Source of the DNA: Hansschlegelia beijingensis
GTDB taxonomy: Bacteria > Pseudomonadota > Alphaproteobacteria > Rhizobiales > Methylopilaceae
Direction of reading: 5' to 3'
NCBI RefSeq assembly: GCF_014196425.1
Contig: NZ_JACIDR010000004.1
Coordinates: 186,001 to 250,000, forward strand
Length of the DNA stretch: 64,000 bases
Shown here piece after piece: positions 53,621 to 62,620 of this stretch (its first letter is position 1; each line of letters begins with the position of its first letter). The position numbers and the translations under genes were made by a program. The notes under the pieces were generated by a model, which was not told the DNA's origin, did no database searches, and was given only the letters and a program-made list of their open reading frames with translations.

Positions 53621-54535
53621 TTACCCGGCCCGCGGCGTCCGGAGCCGCGGGTTTCGCTTCAGGTGATCGACGAGCGCCCGCAGCGCGCCGGTCATGGTGC
53701 GCCGGCTGGGATAGTAGAGAAAGAAGCCCGGAAAGGGCGGGCAGAACTCCTCCAGCACGACCTGCAACTCGCCTCTCGCGAGATGGGGGCGGAAGGTCTC
53801 CTCCATGCCGCAGGTTATCCCGACGCCCGCGCAGGCGAGCCGCACCATGACGGCCATGTCGTTCGTGGTCACGCGCGGCTCGACCGCGACCGGGACGTCC
53901 CGCCCGTCGATCGTGAACTCCCAGCGGTAGGGCGCGACGTCGGGGCTGGGCCGCCACCCGATGCAATGATGCGCGACGAGCTCCCGCGGATGAGCCGGCG
54001 GGCCATGCCCGGCCAGGTAGTCGGGAGAGGCGACGATCAGCTGCCGCTGGTCGCTCGATACCGGCGCCGCGATCATGTCGGCCTCGATCACCTCGCCAAG
54101 GCGCACGCCGGCGTCGAAGCCTTCCGCGACGATGTCGAACTCGGCGTCCGTGACGAGGACGTCGAGATCGATGTCGGGATGGGACTTCAGGAACCCGCCC
54201 AGCACCGCCCCATCCAGAAAACTCTCCGCTATGGACGACACCGCGAGGCGCAAGGGACCGCGCGGACGACCGCCCATCTCTCCGACGCTCTTGAGCGCCG
54301 CCCTGAGATCGGCGAGGCCCGGCGCAGCCGTCTCGAACAGCTGCGCCCCGGCCTCCGTCAGGCGGACGCTCCGGGTCGTGCGGTGGAAGAGCGCGACGCC
54401 GAGCTGCGCCTCGAGCTTCTGGATCGTCTGGCTGACGGCCGAACGGGTCACGCCCAGCCGATCGGCCGCGCGCCGGAAACTGAGCAGCTCAGCGACCGCC
54501 ACAAAGGTCGCGACAGCTTCGATCTCGTCTTTCAT
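53621..54535 (-). CDS. LysR-family transcriptional regulator
   Basis: 304 residues. HTH block LLSFRRAADRLGVTRSAVSQTIQKLEAQLGVALFHRTTRSVRLT, then the effector domain with GVRLGEVIEADMIAAPVS. It belongs to the LysR group that often sits divergent from SDR genes. A near-perfect 21-base palindrome overlaps its ATG. Confidence 0.9.
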   Translation of the reverse strand: MKDEIEAVATFVAVAELLSFRRAADRLGVTRSAVSQTIQKLEAQLGVALFHRTTRSVRLTEAGAQLFETAAPGLADLRAALKSVGEMGGRPRGPLRLAVSSIAESFLDGAVLGGFLKSHPDIDLDVLVTDAEFDIVAEGFDAGVRLGEVIEADMIAAPVSSDQRQLIVASPDYLAGHGPPAHPRELVAHHCIGWRPSPDVAPYRWEFTIDGRDVPVAVEPRVTTNDMAVMVRLACAGVGITCGMEETFRPHLARGELQVVLEEFCPPFPGFFLYYPSRRTMTGALRALVDHLKRNPRLRTPRAG

Positions 54536-54555
54536 TGGTAAGCACAGCTAACCAA
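54535..54555. promoter_or_regulatory. Imperfect palindrome overlapping the LysR start codon
   Basis: Arms TTGGTAAGC (54535-54543) and GCTAACCAA (54547-54555) around ACA, with one mismatch. It overlaps the first base of the LysR ATG, so bound regulator could block its own transcription or translation. Confidence 0.5.
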
Positions 54556-54652
54556 CTCGTCCGGGATCCGCAACTCGATAGGGCCAGTGCGCGCGCCTAG
54601 CTTCCGAACGTCGCGCCGGCGTCCTGCCGGCCGAAGCAAAGGAGAGACGGCA

Positions 54653-55390
54653 ATGAACATGGCAGCGACCGGCAAAGTCATCGCCATTACGGGCGCCTCG
54701 AGCGGCATCGGCGAGGCGGCCGCCAAGGCGCTTGCCGCGGCGGGCGCCAGGATCGTCATCGGCGCTCGGCGCACCGACCGGCTTCAGCGGCTCGCGTCGG
54801 AGATCGAAGAGGCCGGCGGGACGGTCCGGCATCGCGCCCTCGACGTCACCGACCGCGACGACGTCGCCGCGTTCGCACGGTTCGCCCAGAGCGAATTCGG
54901 ACGCCTGGACGTGATGATCAACAACGCCGGCGTGATGCCTCTGTCGCCGCTGGCGGCCCTCAAGGTCGACGAGTGGGACCGGATGGTCGACGTCAACATC
55001 AAGGGCGTGCTCTACGGCGTCGCGGCCGCGCTGCCGCTCATGGAGGCGCAAGGATCGGGGCAGATCGTCAACCTGTCCTCGATCGGCGGACACCGCGTGT
55101 CGCCGACGGCCGCGGTCTATTGCGCGACCAAGTTCGCGGTGCGCGCGATCTCGGACGGCCTGCGGCAGGAGACCGACCGCATCCGGGTGACGGTCATCTC
55201 CCCGGGCACGACCACCTCGGAGCTCGCCGACTCGATCTCGGACGACATCGCCCGCGAGGAGATGCGCGGCTTCCGCGCGGTCCAGATCCCGGCCGAAGCG
55301 ATCGCGGCGAGCATCCTGTTCGCCGTCTCCCAGCCGGACGACGTCGACGTGAGCGAGATCGTGGTCCGGCCGACCGCGAGCCCACACTGA
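54653..55390 (+). CDS. Short-chain dehydrogenase/reductase
   Basis: 245 residues. TGASSGIGEAAAKAL, an ARRTDRL segment after strand 2 (NADP preference), NNAGVM, NLSSIGGH and YCATK. Resembles YdfG/serine-dehydrogenase-like SDRs. The ATG at 54653 has GGAGAG about 7-8 bases upstream. Divergent from the LysR gene at 53621. Confidence 0.88.
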   Translation: MNMAATGKVIAITGASSGIGEAAAKALAAAGARIVIGARRTDRLQRLASEIEEAGGTVRHRALDVTDRDDVAAFARFAQSEFGRLDVMINNAGVMPLSPLAALKVDEWDRMVDVNIKGVLYGVAAALPLMEAQGSGQIVNLSSIGGHRVSPTAAVYCATKFAVRAISDGLRQETDRIRVTVISPGTTTSELADSISDDIAREEMRGFRAVQIPAEAIAASILFAVSQPDDVDVSEIVVRPTASPH

Positions 55391-55423
55391 ACTCCGGCGA
55401 AGCAACCAGCCCAGGAGAGCACG

Positions 55424-55900
55424 GTGACGAGATCAGCCCCGCTCCGCACGACCATGCTTGCCGCAGCGATGTTGGCCGGCGCAGGTCCTGCCCTTTCGCA
55501 CCCCGCGGCGGACGACCGCCGCCAGCGCGGCGAGGCGGTCGTCCGCTCGCTGAATGAGGGCCAGCCGCAGCCCGCCCTTGAGGCCTTGCGGCGCGAGTTC
55601 CCGTTCCTGGCCGACGCGACGGAGCGCTACGCGCTAGGCGAGGTCTGGGCTCGACCGGGACTCGACGCGCGGACGCGACAGATCGCGACCGTCGCGGCGT
55701 TCGCCGCGCTGGGGCATCTTCCATACATGAAGGTCCACGCCGGCTACGCGCTGAACGCGGGGGTGACCGAGGAGGAGCTGAAGGAAGTCGTGTACCTCAC
55801 GACCGTCCACGCGGGCTTTCCACGTGCGATCGACGCGGCGGGCGCGCTCTCAAGCCTCTTTGAAGAACGGCGCAGGGCAGCAGCGCCGCCCGCTCCATGA
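55424..55900 (+). CDS. Exported carboxymuconolactone-decarboxylase-family protein
   Basis: 158 residues. Signal peptide (ending ALSHPAAD), then a CMD/AhpD-like helical domain (LDARTRQIATVAAFAALGHLPYMKVHAGYALNAGVTEEELKEVV). It lacks the CxxC of AhpD-type peroxidase members, so it is closer to the gamma-CMD group. The GTG at 55424 has AGGAGAG upstream. Follows the SDR gene by 33 bases. Function unclear. Confidence 0.78.
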   Translation: MTRSAPLRTTMLAAAMLAGAGPALSHPAADDRRQRGEAVVRSLNEGQPQPALEALRREFPFLADATERYALGEVWARPGLDARTRQIATVAAFAALGHLPYMKVHAGYALNAGVTEEELKEVVYLTTVHAGFPRAIDAAGALSSLFEERRRAAAPPAP

Positions 55901-55908
55901 ACGCGGCG

Positions 55909-55937
55909 GAGCCGGGCGTGATCACGCAAGCCGGCTC
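55909..55937. repeat. Hairpin between CMD-family gene and fmdB
   Basis: Arms GAGCCGG (55909-55915) and CCGGCTC (55931-55937) enclose the 12-bp palindrome GCGTGATCACGC (55916-55927). It lies between converging genes but has no T-run, so its role as terminator is doubtful. Confidence 0.4.
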
Positions 55938-55938
55938 G

Positions 55939-56256
55939 CTAGTGGCTGATCATCCACGGGCGGGCGGACGGGAAACTTTTGGCGGCGGACGATGGCGCCT
56001 TCAGCCCCCGGCCGGAGCAGCATCCGCAGCCGGGGCCGTGGCTCTTCGAACTGCGCGGCGCGTTGGATGACCGCTCGTTGGTGGCGGCGGCGATCCGGCG
56101 GGCCGGATCCATTCCGGCGATGGCGGGCGCGGTGAGGAAGACCCGCGGCGCCTCGGCCCCGCAACCGGGGCAGCCGCACGGCGCGTCGAAGGCCGACATG
56201 GGCCGGAGCGCCGTGAACGTTCCGCAATCCTCGCAAGAATAGTCATAGACGGGCAT
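55939..56256 (-). CDS. fmdB: FmdB-type zinc-ribbon protein
   Basis: 105 residues. N-terminal zinc ribbon YDYSCEDCGTFTALRPMSAFDAPCGCPGCG (two CxxC-type pairs), then a disordered tail with another Cys cluster (CGCCSG) near residue 77. FmdB was first described as a regulator of formamidase in Methylophilus. It lies 61 bases after fmdA in the same direction, so it is the last gene of the amide operon. Confidence 0.85.
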   Translation of the reverse strand: MPVYDYSCEDCGTFTALRPMSAFDAPCGCPGCGAEAPRVFLTAPAIAGMDPARRIAAATNERSSNAPRSSKSHGPGCGCCSGRGLKAPSSAAKSFPSARPWMISH

Positions 56257-56317
56257 CGGGTCCTCCGGACTGCAGGTCTCAGGCGGCGCCCCGCCGCCTG
56301 AGGCCTCGCCTCGCTTG

Positions 56318-57547
56318 TCAGAGATCAGGCGCGAGCGGCATGTCGATCGAGCCGTCGAGGAACTTCGCCGGCCCGGCCGCGCTCGGGTTGATGTCGAACT
56401 CGAAGATCTTGGTCGGCAGCCACAGCGTCGCGCAGGCGTTGGGAATGTCGACGACGCCGGAGATGTGGCCCTGGACGGGCGCCGTGCCGAGGATCGAATA
56501 GGCCTGCGCGCCCGAATAGCCGAACTTCTTCAAGTACTCGATCGCGTTGAGGCAGGCCTGCCGGTAGGCGACATGCACGTCGAGGTAATGCTGCTGCCCG
56601 GTCTCGTCGACCGAGATGCCCTCGAAGATCAGGTAGTCGTCATATTTCGGCGTGATCACCGACGGTTTGAAGATCGGGTTCTTGATCCCGTATTTCGACA
56701 TGCCGTCCTTGATGATCTCGACCTTGAGATGCACCCAGCCGGCCATCTCGATCGCGCCGCAGAAGGTGATCTCGCCGTCGCCCTGGCTGAAATGCAGATC
56801 GCCCATCGAGAGGCCGCCGCCGTCGACATAGACGGGGAAGTAGATCTTCGAGCCGCGCGACAGGTCCTTGATGTCGCAATTTCCGCCATGCTCGCGCGGC
56901 GGCACGGTGCGGACGGCCTCCGCGGCGGCCTTGTCCTTCGCCTCGCCCTGCAGCCGGCCCATGTGAGCCGTCGGCGCGAACGGCACGGTGCCCACCGCCG
57001 GCACGCGGTCCTTGTGCTTCTCGACGAACGGGATCTCGCGGTCGTTCCAGGTCTTGAGCAGCTTCGGGTCCGGCAGGCAGCCGATCAGGCCGGGATGGAT
57101 CAGGCCGGGGAAGCGGACTCCCGGGATGTGGCGCGACTTCGTGAACATGCCCTCGAAGTCCCAGATCGACTTCTGGGCCTGCGGGAAGTGCTCGGTGAGG
57201 AATCCTCCGCCGTTCTGCTTCGAGAAGAAGCCGTTGAAGCCCCACTGGCTCTCGGCCTTGGCGCCGATGTCCAGCAGGTCGACCACCAGCAGGTCGCCCG
57301 GCTCCGCGCCCTCGACGCCGATGGGGCCGGAAAGGAAGTGGACGATCGTGAGGTCGATGTCGCGGACGTCGGAGGCGTCGTCGTTGTTCTTGATGAACCC
57401 GCCGGTCCAGTCATAGGTCTCGACGATGAAGTCGTCGCCGGGCTTCACCCACGCCACCATGGGGATGTCTGGGTGCCAGCGATTGTGCACCATGTCGTTT
57501 TCATAGGCCGACTGGGTCAGGTCGACCTTGATCAGCGTCTCGGTCAT
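56318..57547 (-). CDS. fmdA: Formamidase
   Basis: 409 residues, FmdA/AmdA acetamidase-formamidase family, normal length. Conserved blocks include NRWHPDIPMVAWVKPGDDF, GPIGVEGAEPGDLLVVDLLDIG, RHGGN-like EHGGNCDIKDLSRGS and GGGLSMGDLHFSQGDGEITFCGAIEMAG. It hydrolyses formamide to formate and ammonium in the cytoplasm; the formate can feed the FDHs. The ATG at 57547 is chosen because homology begins there; the open frame runs on upstream to 57859. Confidence 0.95.
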   Translation of the reverse strand: MTETLIKVDLTQSAYENDMVHNRWHPDIPMVAWVKPGDDFIVETYDWTGGFIKNNDDASDVRDIDLTIVHFLSGPIGVEGAEPGDLLVVDLLDIGAKAESQWGFNGFFSKQNGGGFLTEHFPQAQKSIWDFEGMFTKSRHIPGVRFPGLIHPGLIGCLPDPKLLKTWNDREIPFVEKHKDRVPAVGTVPFAPTAHMGRLQGEAKDKAAAEAVRTVPPREHGGNCDIKDLSRGSKIYFPVYVDGGGLSMGDLHFSQGDGEITFCGAIEMAGWVHLKVEIIKDGMSKYGIKNPIFKPSVITPKYDDYLIFEGISVDETGQQHYLDVHVAYRQACLNAIEYLKKFGYSGAQAYSILGTAPVQGHISGVVDIPNACATLWLPTKIFEFDINPSAAGPAKFLDGSIDMPLAPDL

Positions 57548-57582
57548 GTCTCTCTCCCTCCGAAAATCGTGAAACGGGGCCG

Positions 57583-58599
57583 TCAGCTCGCGAGCAGTTC
57601 CTTGAGCGCGTCGTCGAGGATCTTGATGTCGTCGGGGCTCGTGCCCGGGCCGCCGGCGAAATGGCCCCACCAGGTGTCGATCGTGCGCAATTCGGCGTTC
57701 GGCATCGCCGCCGCCTCGATCGCGTTGTCCTCGGGCGGGAAGTAGAGGTCGGTGGAGGCCGGCATCAGGATCGCCTTGGCCCGGATGGCCCCGAGGGCCG
57801 CCTTGAAGTCGCCCTTGAAGGTGTCGTTCGCGCTGATGTCGCCGTTCTGCCAGGTCCACAGCATCGCCAGCAGGTTATTGGCGTCGCGCTCATAGAACAG
57901 GCCTTCCCAGAAGCCGACGAGGAAGTCCTCGAGCGAGGCGTAGCCCATGTGGGTGATGTCGGCCTCGATGCGGTAGAAGGTCTGCGACAGGCCCCAGCCG
58001 GCGTAGACGCGGCCGAAGGCGCGCAGACCCTTATAGGGCGGGCTGTCGTACCAGCCGTCCTTGTAGGCGGCGTCGGCCTGCAGCGCGGCCTTGGCGCCTT
58101 CGAGGAAGACGAAGTTGTGGCGGGAGCATTTGGCGGATCCCTGGAACGGCAGGATCCGCGGAACCATGTCCGGATACAGCGCGGCCCAATGGTAGGTCTG
58201 CAGCGCGCCCATCGACCAGCCGGTCACGAGAACAAGCTTCTCGATGCCGAAATGCTCGGTGACCAGCCGATGCTGCGCCTTGACGTTGTCGTAGGCGGTG
58301 ACGTTCGGAAAGCGCGGGCCGTTCCACGGCGCCGGCGTGTTGCTCGGCGAGGACGACAGGCCGTTCCCGAACATGTTCGGGATGATGATGAAGTATTTCT
58401 CGGGATCGAGCGCCTTGCCGGGCCCGATCAGCCATTCGTTCTCTGTGTGCTGTCCCGAATACCAGGTGGGATAGACGATCGCGTTGTCTTTCGCGGCGTT
58501 CAGCGTCCCGAAGGTCTTGAAGGCCAGTTTGGCGGAACGAAGCGTCTTGCCGCACTGGAGGACGAAGTCGCCGAGTTCGAAGATCTCGTAGTCCGCCAT
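57583..58599 (-). CDS. MetX-like alpha/beta hydrolase of the amide operon
   Basis: 338 residues. Similar to homoserine acetyltransferase-type alpha/beta hydrolases: nucleophile elbow GWSMGALQTYHWAALYP, acid in STDLYFPPED and His in WWGHFAGGP. Probably an amide or ester hydrolase or acyltransferase; the reaction is not known. The ATG at 58599 has GGAGGA upstream. Set between transporter and formamidase genes, so it may widen the range of amides used. Confidence 0.82.
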   Translation of the reverse strand: MADYEIFELGDFVLQCGKTLRSAKLAFKTFGTLNAAKDNAIVYPTWYSGQHTENEWLIGPGKALDPEKYFIIIPNMFGNGLSSSPSNTPAPWNGPRFPNVTAYDNVKAQHRLVTEHFGIEKLVLVTGWSMGALQTYHWAALYPDMVPRILPFQGSAKCSRHNFVFLEGAKAALQADAAYKDGWYDSPPYKGLRAFGRVYAGWGLSQTFYRIEADITHMGYASLEDFLVGFWEGLFYERDANNLLAMLWTWQNGDISANDTFKGDFKAALGAIRAKAILMPASTDLYFPPEDNAIEAAAMPNAELRTIDTWWGHFAGGPGTSPDDIKILDDALKELLAS

Positions 58600-58610
58600 G
58601 GTCTCCTCCA

Positions 58611-59300
58611 TCAAACCGACAGGTATCTGGCGACCTTCGCCTCGTTGAGGGCCGCCCGCGGCTCGTCGTGCACGATCTCGCCGTTCTCGACGACGAGCAC
58701 CCGGTCGGCGACGTCCAGCGCGAAGCTCAGCACCTGCTCGGAGACGACGATCGACAGGCCGCGCTCGTCCCGGATGCGGCGGAGCGTCCGGGCCATCTCG
58801 CGAATGATCGAGGGCTGGATTCCCTCGGTCGGCTCGTCGAGCAGCAGCACCTTGGGTTTCGTGGCGAGCGCGCGAGCGATCGCGAGCTGCTGCTGCTGGC
58901 CGCCGGAGAGATTTCCCGCGCGCCGCCCCTTCATCTCGAGGAGGACGGGGAAGAGCTCATAGATGTCGTCGGGGACCTTGCGATCGCCCGATGCGGTGAG
59001 GCCGGTCTCGATGTTTTCCTTGACCGTCATGGTGGAGAACACCATGCGGCCTTGCGGCACGTAGGCGACGCCTTTCCGCACGCGCTGGTGGCTCTTCAGG
59101 CCGCCGATGTCTTCGCCGCGCAGGCGGATTGAACCGGCGGTGGAGGGCAGGATGCCCATCATGGTCTTCATGAGCGTGGTCTTGCCCATGCCGTTGCGCC
59201 CCATGATCGCGACGATCTCGTTGGTCGCGACCCCGAAGCTCATGCCATGGAGCACTTCGCTCTGGCCGTAGGCGACGTGCAGGTTCTCGACGTCGAGCAT
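58611..59300 (-). CDS. urtE: Amide/urea ABC transporter ATPase UrtE-like
   Basis: 229 residues. Walker A GRNGMGKTT, signature LSGGQQQQLAIARAL, Walker B VLLLDEPTEGIQPSI and VVSEQV match UrtE. The ATG at 59300 has GGAG 7 bases upstream. In the absence of urease genes here and with fmdA in the operon, the cargo is more likely formamide or short amides than urea. Confidence 0.9.
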   Translation of the reverse strand: MLDVENLHVAYGQSEVLHGMSFGVATNEIVAIMGRNGMGKTTLMKTMMGILPSTAGSIRLRGEDIGGLKSHQRVRKGVAYVPQGRMVFSTMTVKENIETGLTASGDRKVPDDIYELFPVLLEMKGRRAGNLSGGQQQQLAIARALATKPKVLLLDEPTEGIQPSIIREMARTLRRIRDERGLSIVVSEQVLSFALDVADRVLVVENGEIVHDEPRAALNEAKVARYLSV

Positions 59301-59334
59301 CACGCGGCTCCGAAATGAAAAGAAGGAACCTCGA

Positions 59335-59432
59335 CCGTCATGCCCGCGCCCTCGCGCTGGTATCCACGATTTCGGCGTGGAGCCCGGCCGCTCAGCAAGT
59401 CGTGGATGCCCGGCTGCCGCCGGGCATGACGG
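59335..59432. repeat. Nested inverted-repeat element between urtD and urtE
   Basis: Outer arms CCGTCATGCCCG (59335-59346) and CGGGCATGACGG (59421-59432), inner arms ATCCACGA (59362-59369) and TCGTGGAT (59400-59407), plus a hairpin GCCCGGC/GCCGGGC (59408-59414, 59419-59425). It resembles a REP-type palindromic unit, within an operon. Confidence 0.75.
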
Positions 59433-59472
59433 ATGAGGCGGCGGCGAAGTGAGAGGCTCATCGCATCTCTCC

Positions 59473-60231
59473 TCAGTGGCCGAGATAGACTTCGATGACC
59501 TTCGGGTCGGACTGCACCTTCTCCATCGAGCCCTCGGACAGGATTCGGCCCTGATGGAGCACGGTGACCTTGTGCGCGATGTCCTCGACGAACTTCATGT
59601 CGTGCTCGATCACCAGCACCGAGCGATCCTTGATGATCGTGCGGAGCAGTTCGGCGGTCTTGATGCGTTCCGAAACGCTCATGCCGGCGACCGGCTCGTC
59701 CAGCATCAGCAGGTCGGGCTCCTGGATCAGCAGCATGCCGATCTCGAGCCATTGCTTCTGGCCGTGGCTGAGAAACGCGCCCCGCTCGTGCAGCTTGTCC
59801 TTGAGGAAGATGATCTCCGCGACCTCCGCCACCCGCTCTCGCACCGCGGCGTCGCGCTTGAAGGTGAGCGCGCCCCATACGGAGCGGCCCCTGGGATAGG
59901 AGATCTCCAAATTCTCGAAGACCGTGAGGTCCTCGTAGATCGAGGGCGTCTGGAACTTGCGGCCGACGCCCGCGAGCACGATCTGGCTCTCGCTCATCCG
60001 GGTCAGTTCCTTGTCGCGGAAGGTGATCGAGCCTGCGGTGGCCTTGGTCTTCCCGCAGATGAGGTCGAGCACAGTGGTCTTGCCCGCGCCGTTCGGGCCG
60101 ATGATCACGCGGATCTCGTTCTCGTCGACGTAGAAGGAGAGGTCGTTGACGGCTTTGAAGCCGTCGAACGAGACCGTGAGGCCTTCCACCGAGAGCAGGA
60201 AGGGCGTGGGTTGCGCGCCGATCGGGGTCAT
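59473..60231 (-). CDS. urtD: Amide/urea ABC transporter ATPase UrtD-like
   Basis: 252 residues. Walker A GPNGAGKTT, the loop VGRKFQTPSIYEDLTVFENLEIS, signature LSHGQKQWLEIGMLL (typical of UrtD) and LLMLDEPVAGMS. Pairs with UrtE. Separated from urtE by a 172-base gap that carries a palindromic repeat. Confidence 0.91.
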   Translation of the reverse strand: MTPIGAQPTPFLLSVEGLTVSFDGFKAVNDLSFYVDENEIRVIIGPNGAGKTTVLDLICGKTKATAGSITFRDKELTRMSESQIVLAGVGRKFQTPSIYEDLTVFENLEISYPRGRSVWGALTFKRDAAVRERVAEVAEIIFLKDKLHERGAFLSHGQKQWLEIGMLLIQEPDLLMLDEPVAGMSVSERIKTAELLRTIIKDRSVLVIEHDMKFVEDIAHKVTVLHQGRILSEGSMEKVQSDPKVIEVYLGH

Positions 60232-60241
60232 CGCTTCATCC

Positions 60242-61390
60242 TCACTCGGCGGCCGCCGCGGCCTGTTTGGCGACTTCGGCGCCGGGGTCCGCCGGATCGA
60301 CGCTGCGGAGCTTCAGGGCCTTGTCGATGAAGGGCTGCGCGTAGTCGCGCCACAGACCGGCGAGCCCGTTCGGGAAGACCGCCACCACGGCGATGAACAG
60401 CCCGCCGAGGCCGAGCAGCCAGAGTTCGGGAAAGCTCTCCGAGAGGCTCGTCTTCGCGAAGTTCACCGCGAGCGTCCCGTAGATCGCCCCGAGGATCGAC
60501 AGCCGCCCGCCGACCGCCGTGAAGATCACCATCTCGATCGAGGGGACGATGCCCACGAGAGACGGCGACATGAAGCCGACCTGCAGGGTGAACATCGCCC
60601 CGCCGATCGCGGCGAACACGCCGGCGAGGCAGAACACGAAGATCTGGAAGTTGGCGACCGAGTAGCCGGAGAACCTCACGCGGTCCTCCTTGTCCCGCAT
60701 GGCCACCAGGATGCGGCCGAGCTTGGAGTCGCGCACGAACATGGCGGCGACCACGACGCCGAGCAGAAGCGCGGCGTTGACGAAGTAGAGGATGAACTTC
60801 GCCTGGTCGGTGCGGATGTCCCAGCCGTGCAGCGTCCTGAGGTCGGTGATGCCGTTGACGCCGCCGGTGTAGCCCTGCTGGCCGATGATCAGGATGGTGG
60901 CGATGGCGGCCAGGGCCTGGGTGATGATCGCGAAATAGACGCCCGACACCCGACGCTTGAACATCGCCGAGCCGATCACGAAGGCGAACAGCGCCGGCGC
61001 CAGGACGATGAGGATCAGCGTGAGGGGAAAGGAGTGAAAGGGCTGCCAGAACAGGGGCAGCTCGGTGATCTGGTTCCAGTCCATGAAGTCCGGGATGCCG
61101 GGCGTGGACTGGATCTTGGTGTTCTCGACCGACGAGGCCTCGAGCTTGAGGTACATCGCCATGCCGTAGCCGCCGAGGGCGAAGAACACGCCCTGGCCGA
61201 GCGAGAGGATGCCGCCATAGCCCCAGCACAGCACCAGGCCGACGGCCACGAAGGCGTAGGTCAGATACTTGCCGACGAGGTTCAGCCGGAAGCCGTCCAG
61301 CAGAGCGGGAAATACGATCAGCAGGATCACCGCGACGGTCGCGAGCGCCAGCAGATCCTTGCGGTCCATGAAAGTCGGAGCGCGCTTCAT
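60242..61390 (-). CDS. urtC: Amide/urea ABC transporter permease UrtC-like
   Basis: 382 residues, about ten helices, LivM/UrtC type: LCWGYGGILSLGQGVFFALGGYGMAMYL, GYTGGVNGITDL, AMRDKEDRVRFSGYSVANFQ. 10 bases separate it from urtD. Normal length. Confidence 0.91.
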   Translation of the reverse strand: MKRAPTFMDRKDLLALATVAVILLIVFPALLDGFRLNLVGKYLTYAFVAVGLVLCWGYGGILSLGQGVFFALGGYGMAMYLKLEASSVENTKIQSTPGIPDFMDWNQITELPLFWQPFHSFPLTLILIVLAPALFAFVIGSAMFKRRVSGVYFAIITQALAAIATILIIGQQGYTGGVNGITDLRTLHGWDIRTDQAKFILYFVNAALLLGVVVAAMFVRDSKLGRILVAMRDKEDRVRFSGYSVANFQIFVFCLAGVFAAIGGAMFTLQVGFMSPSLVGIVPSIEMVIFTAVGGRLSILGAIYGTLAVNFAKTSLSESFPELWLLGLGGLFIAVVAVFPNGLAGLWRDYAQPFIDKALKLRSVDPADPGAEVAKQAAAAAE

Positions 61391-61403
61391 CGTCGTGTGC
61401 TCC

Positions 61404-62330
61404 TCAGCGCCGCACTTTGAGGGTGAAGAGGCCCTGCGGACGCAGCATCAGGATCGCCACGACCGTCAGCAGGGTGATGACCTTGGCCATCGAGCCGGAC
61501 AGGAAGAACTCGAGCGTCGACTGGGTCTGCGAGATCGTGAAGGCGGAGGCGATGGTGCCGAACAGGCTGGCCGCGCCGCCGAACACGACGATCAGGAAGG
61601 TGTCCACGATGTAGAGCTGGCCGGCGGTCGGCCCCGTGGAGCCGATCATGGTGAAGGCGGAGCCCGCCACGCCCGCGATGCCGCAGCCGAGGCCGAACGT
61701 CAGGCGGTCGACTTTCTCGGTGTCGATGCCGACCGCGCCGGCCATCTGCCGGTTCTGCACGACGGCGCGGATCTGCTGGCCGAAGCGCGAATGGAAGATC
61801 ATCAGGAAGACCGCGATCGTGATGATGACGGTCAGTCCCATGACGAACAGGCCGTTGATCTGCACCTCGATCACGTCCGTGATCGGCAGCGAGCCCATCA
61901 TCCAGTCCGGAAGGGTGACGCCGACCTCACGCGGGCCGAACACCGAGCGGTAGACCTGCTGCAGGATGAGGCTGAGGCCCCAGGTCGCAAGCAGAGTATC
62001 GAGCGGCCGCTTGTACAGCCGTCGGATCAGCGCCCATTCCACGAGCATGCCGAGAGCGCCGGCCGCGCAGAATGCGAGCGCCATCGCCACGAAGAAGTAG
62101 ATCGAAAACAGCGCCGGCAGATGGCTGGTGAAGAACTCGGCCGTTAGCCAGGTGACGTAGGCGCCGAGGATCATGAACTCGCCATGGGCCATGTTGATGA
62201 CGCCCATCTGGCCGAAGATGATCGCCAGGCCGAGAGCCATCAGCAGGTAGACCGAGAACAGGATCAGCCCCGCAAAACCCTGCATCGCGAAGATCGAGCC
62301 GAGATCGCCGAGAGAGTATTCGCCGAACAT
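61404..62330 (-). CDS. urtB: Amide/urea ABC transporter permease UrtB-like
   Basis: 308 residues, LivH/UrtB type: GQMGVINMAHGEFMILGAYVTW, RRLYKRPLDTLLATWGLSLILQQ, FGGAASLFGTIASAF. It lacks the long periplasmic N-terminal domain of some UrtB proteins. The ATG at 62330 is chosen; upstream in-frame sequence to 62450 is part of a repeat region. Confidence 0.9.
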   Translation of the reverse strand: MFGEYSLGDLGSIFAMQGFAGLILFSVYLLMALGLAIIFGQMGVINMAHGEFMILGAYVTWLTAEFFTSHLPALFSIYFFVAMALAFCAAGALGMLVEWALIRRLYKRPLDTLLATWGLSLILQQVYRSVFGPREVGVTLPDWMMGSLPITDVIEVQINGLFVMGLTVIITIAVFLMIFHSRFGQQIRAVVQNRQMAGAVGIDTEKVDRLTFGLGCGIAGVAGSAFTMIGSTGPTAGQLYIVDTFLIVVFGGAASLFGTIASAFTISQTQSTLEFFLSGSMAKVITLLTVVAILMLRPQGLFTLKVRR

Positions 62331-62620
62331 CTTTGGTCTCCGTGAGGAGCTTCGGGGCTTGGCCGTCATCCGGGACAGCGGCGGAGCCGCCCAGAGGGAT
62401 CGTCTTCTGGAATGAAGCTCGTCATGGTCCGGCTTGACCGGACCATCCACCTGCGGCGTCGGACTCGACGCTGAACGTGGGTCCTCCGGTCAAGCCGGAG
62501 GACGACGGCGCTTTACCTTGAGAACGATCCCGGCACTGCGCGGCTTCGCCGTTCGGCCGGGACGACGCTCGTCGTCGGCGGCCGGGGCGACGCTCAGCGC
62601 GCCCGGCCGCGGCGTTCAAC
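62331..62620. other. Intergenic gap with repeat between urtA and urtB
   Basis: 290 bases with no gene. It contains the second copy of the palindromic repeat (62420-62505) and GC-rich flanking sequence. It may separate the abundant urtA product from the rest of the operon through RNA processing. Confidence 0.55.
62420..62505. repeat. Palindromic intergenic repeat element, copy 2
   Basis: Closely matches copy 1 at 46086-46174: first hairpin GGTCCGG/CCGGACC at 62420-62450, spacer with ACTCGACG, then GTGGGTCCTCCGG.../CCGGAGGA at 62477-62502. It differs from copy 1 by scattered substitutions in the arms and by more changes in the spacer. Confidence 0.8.
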
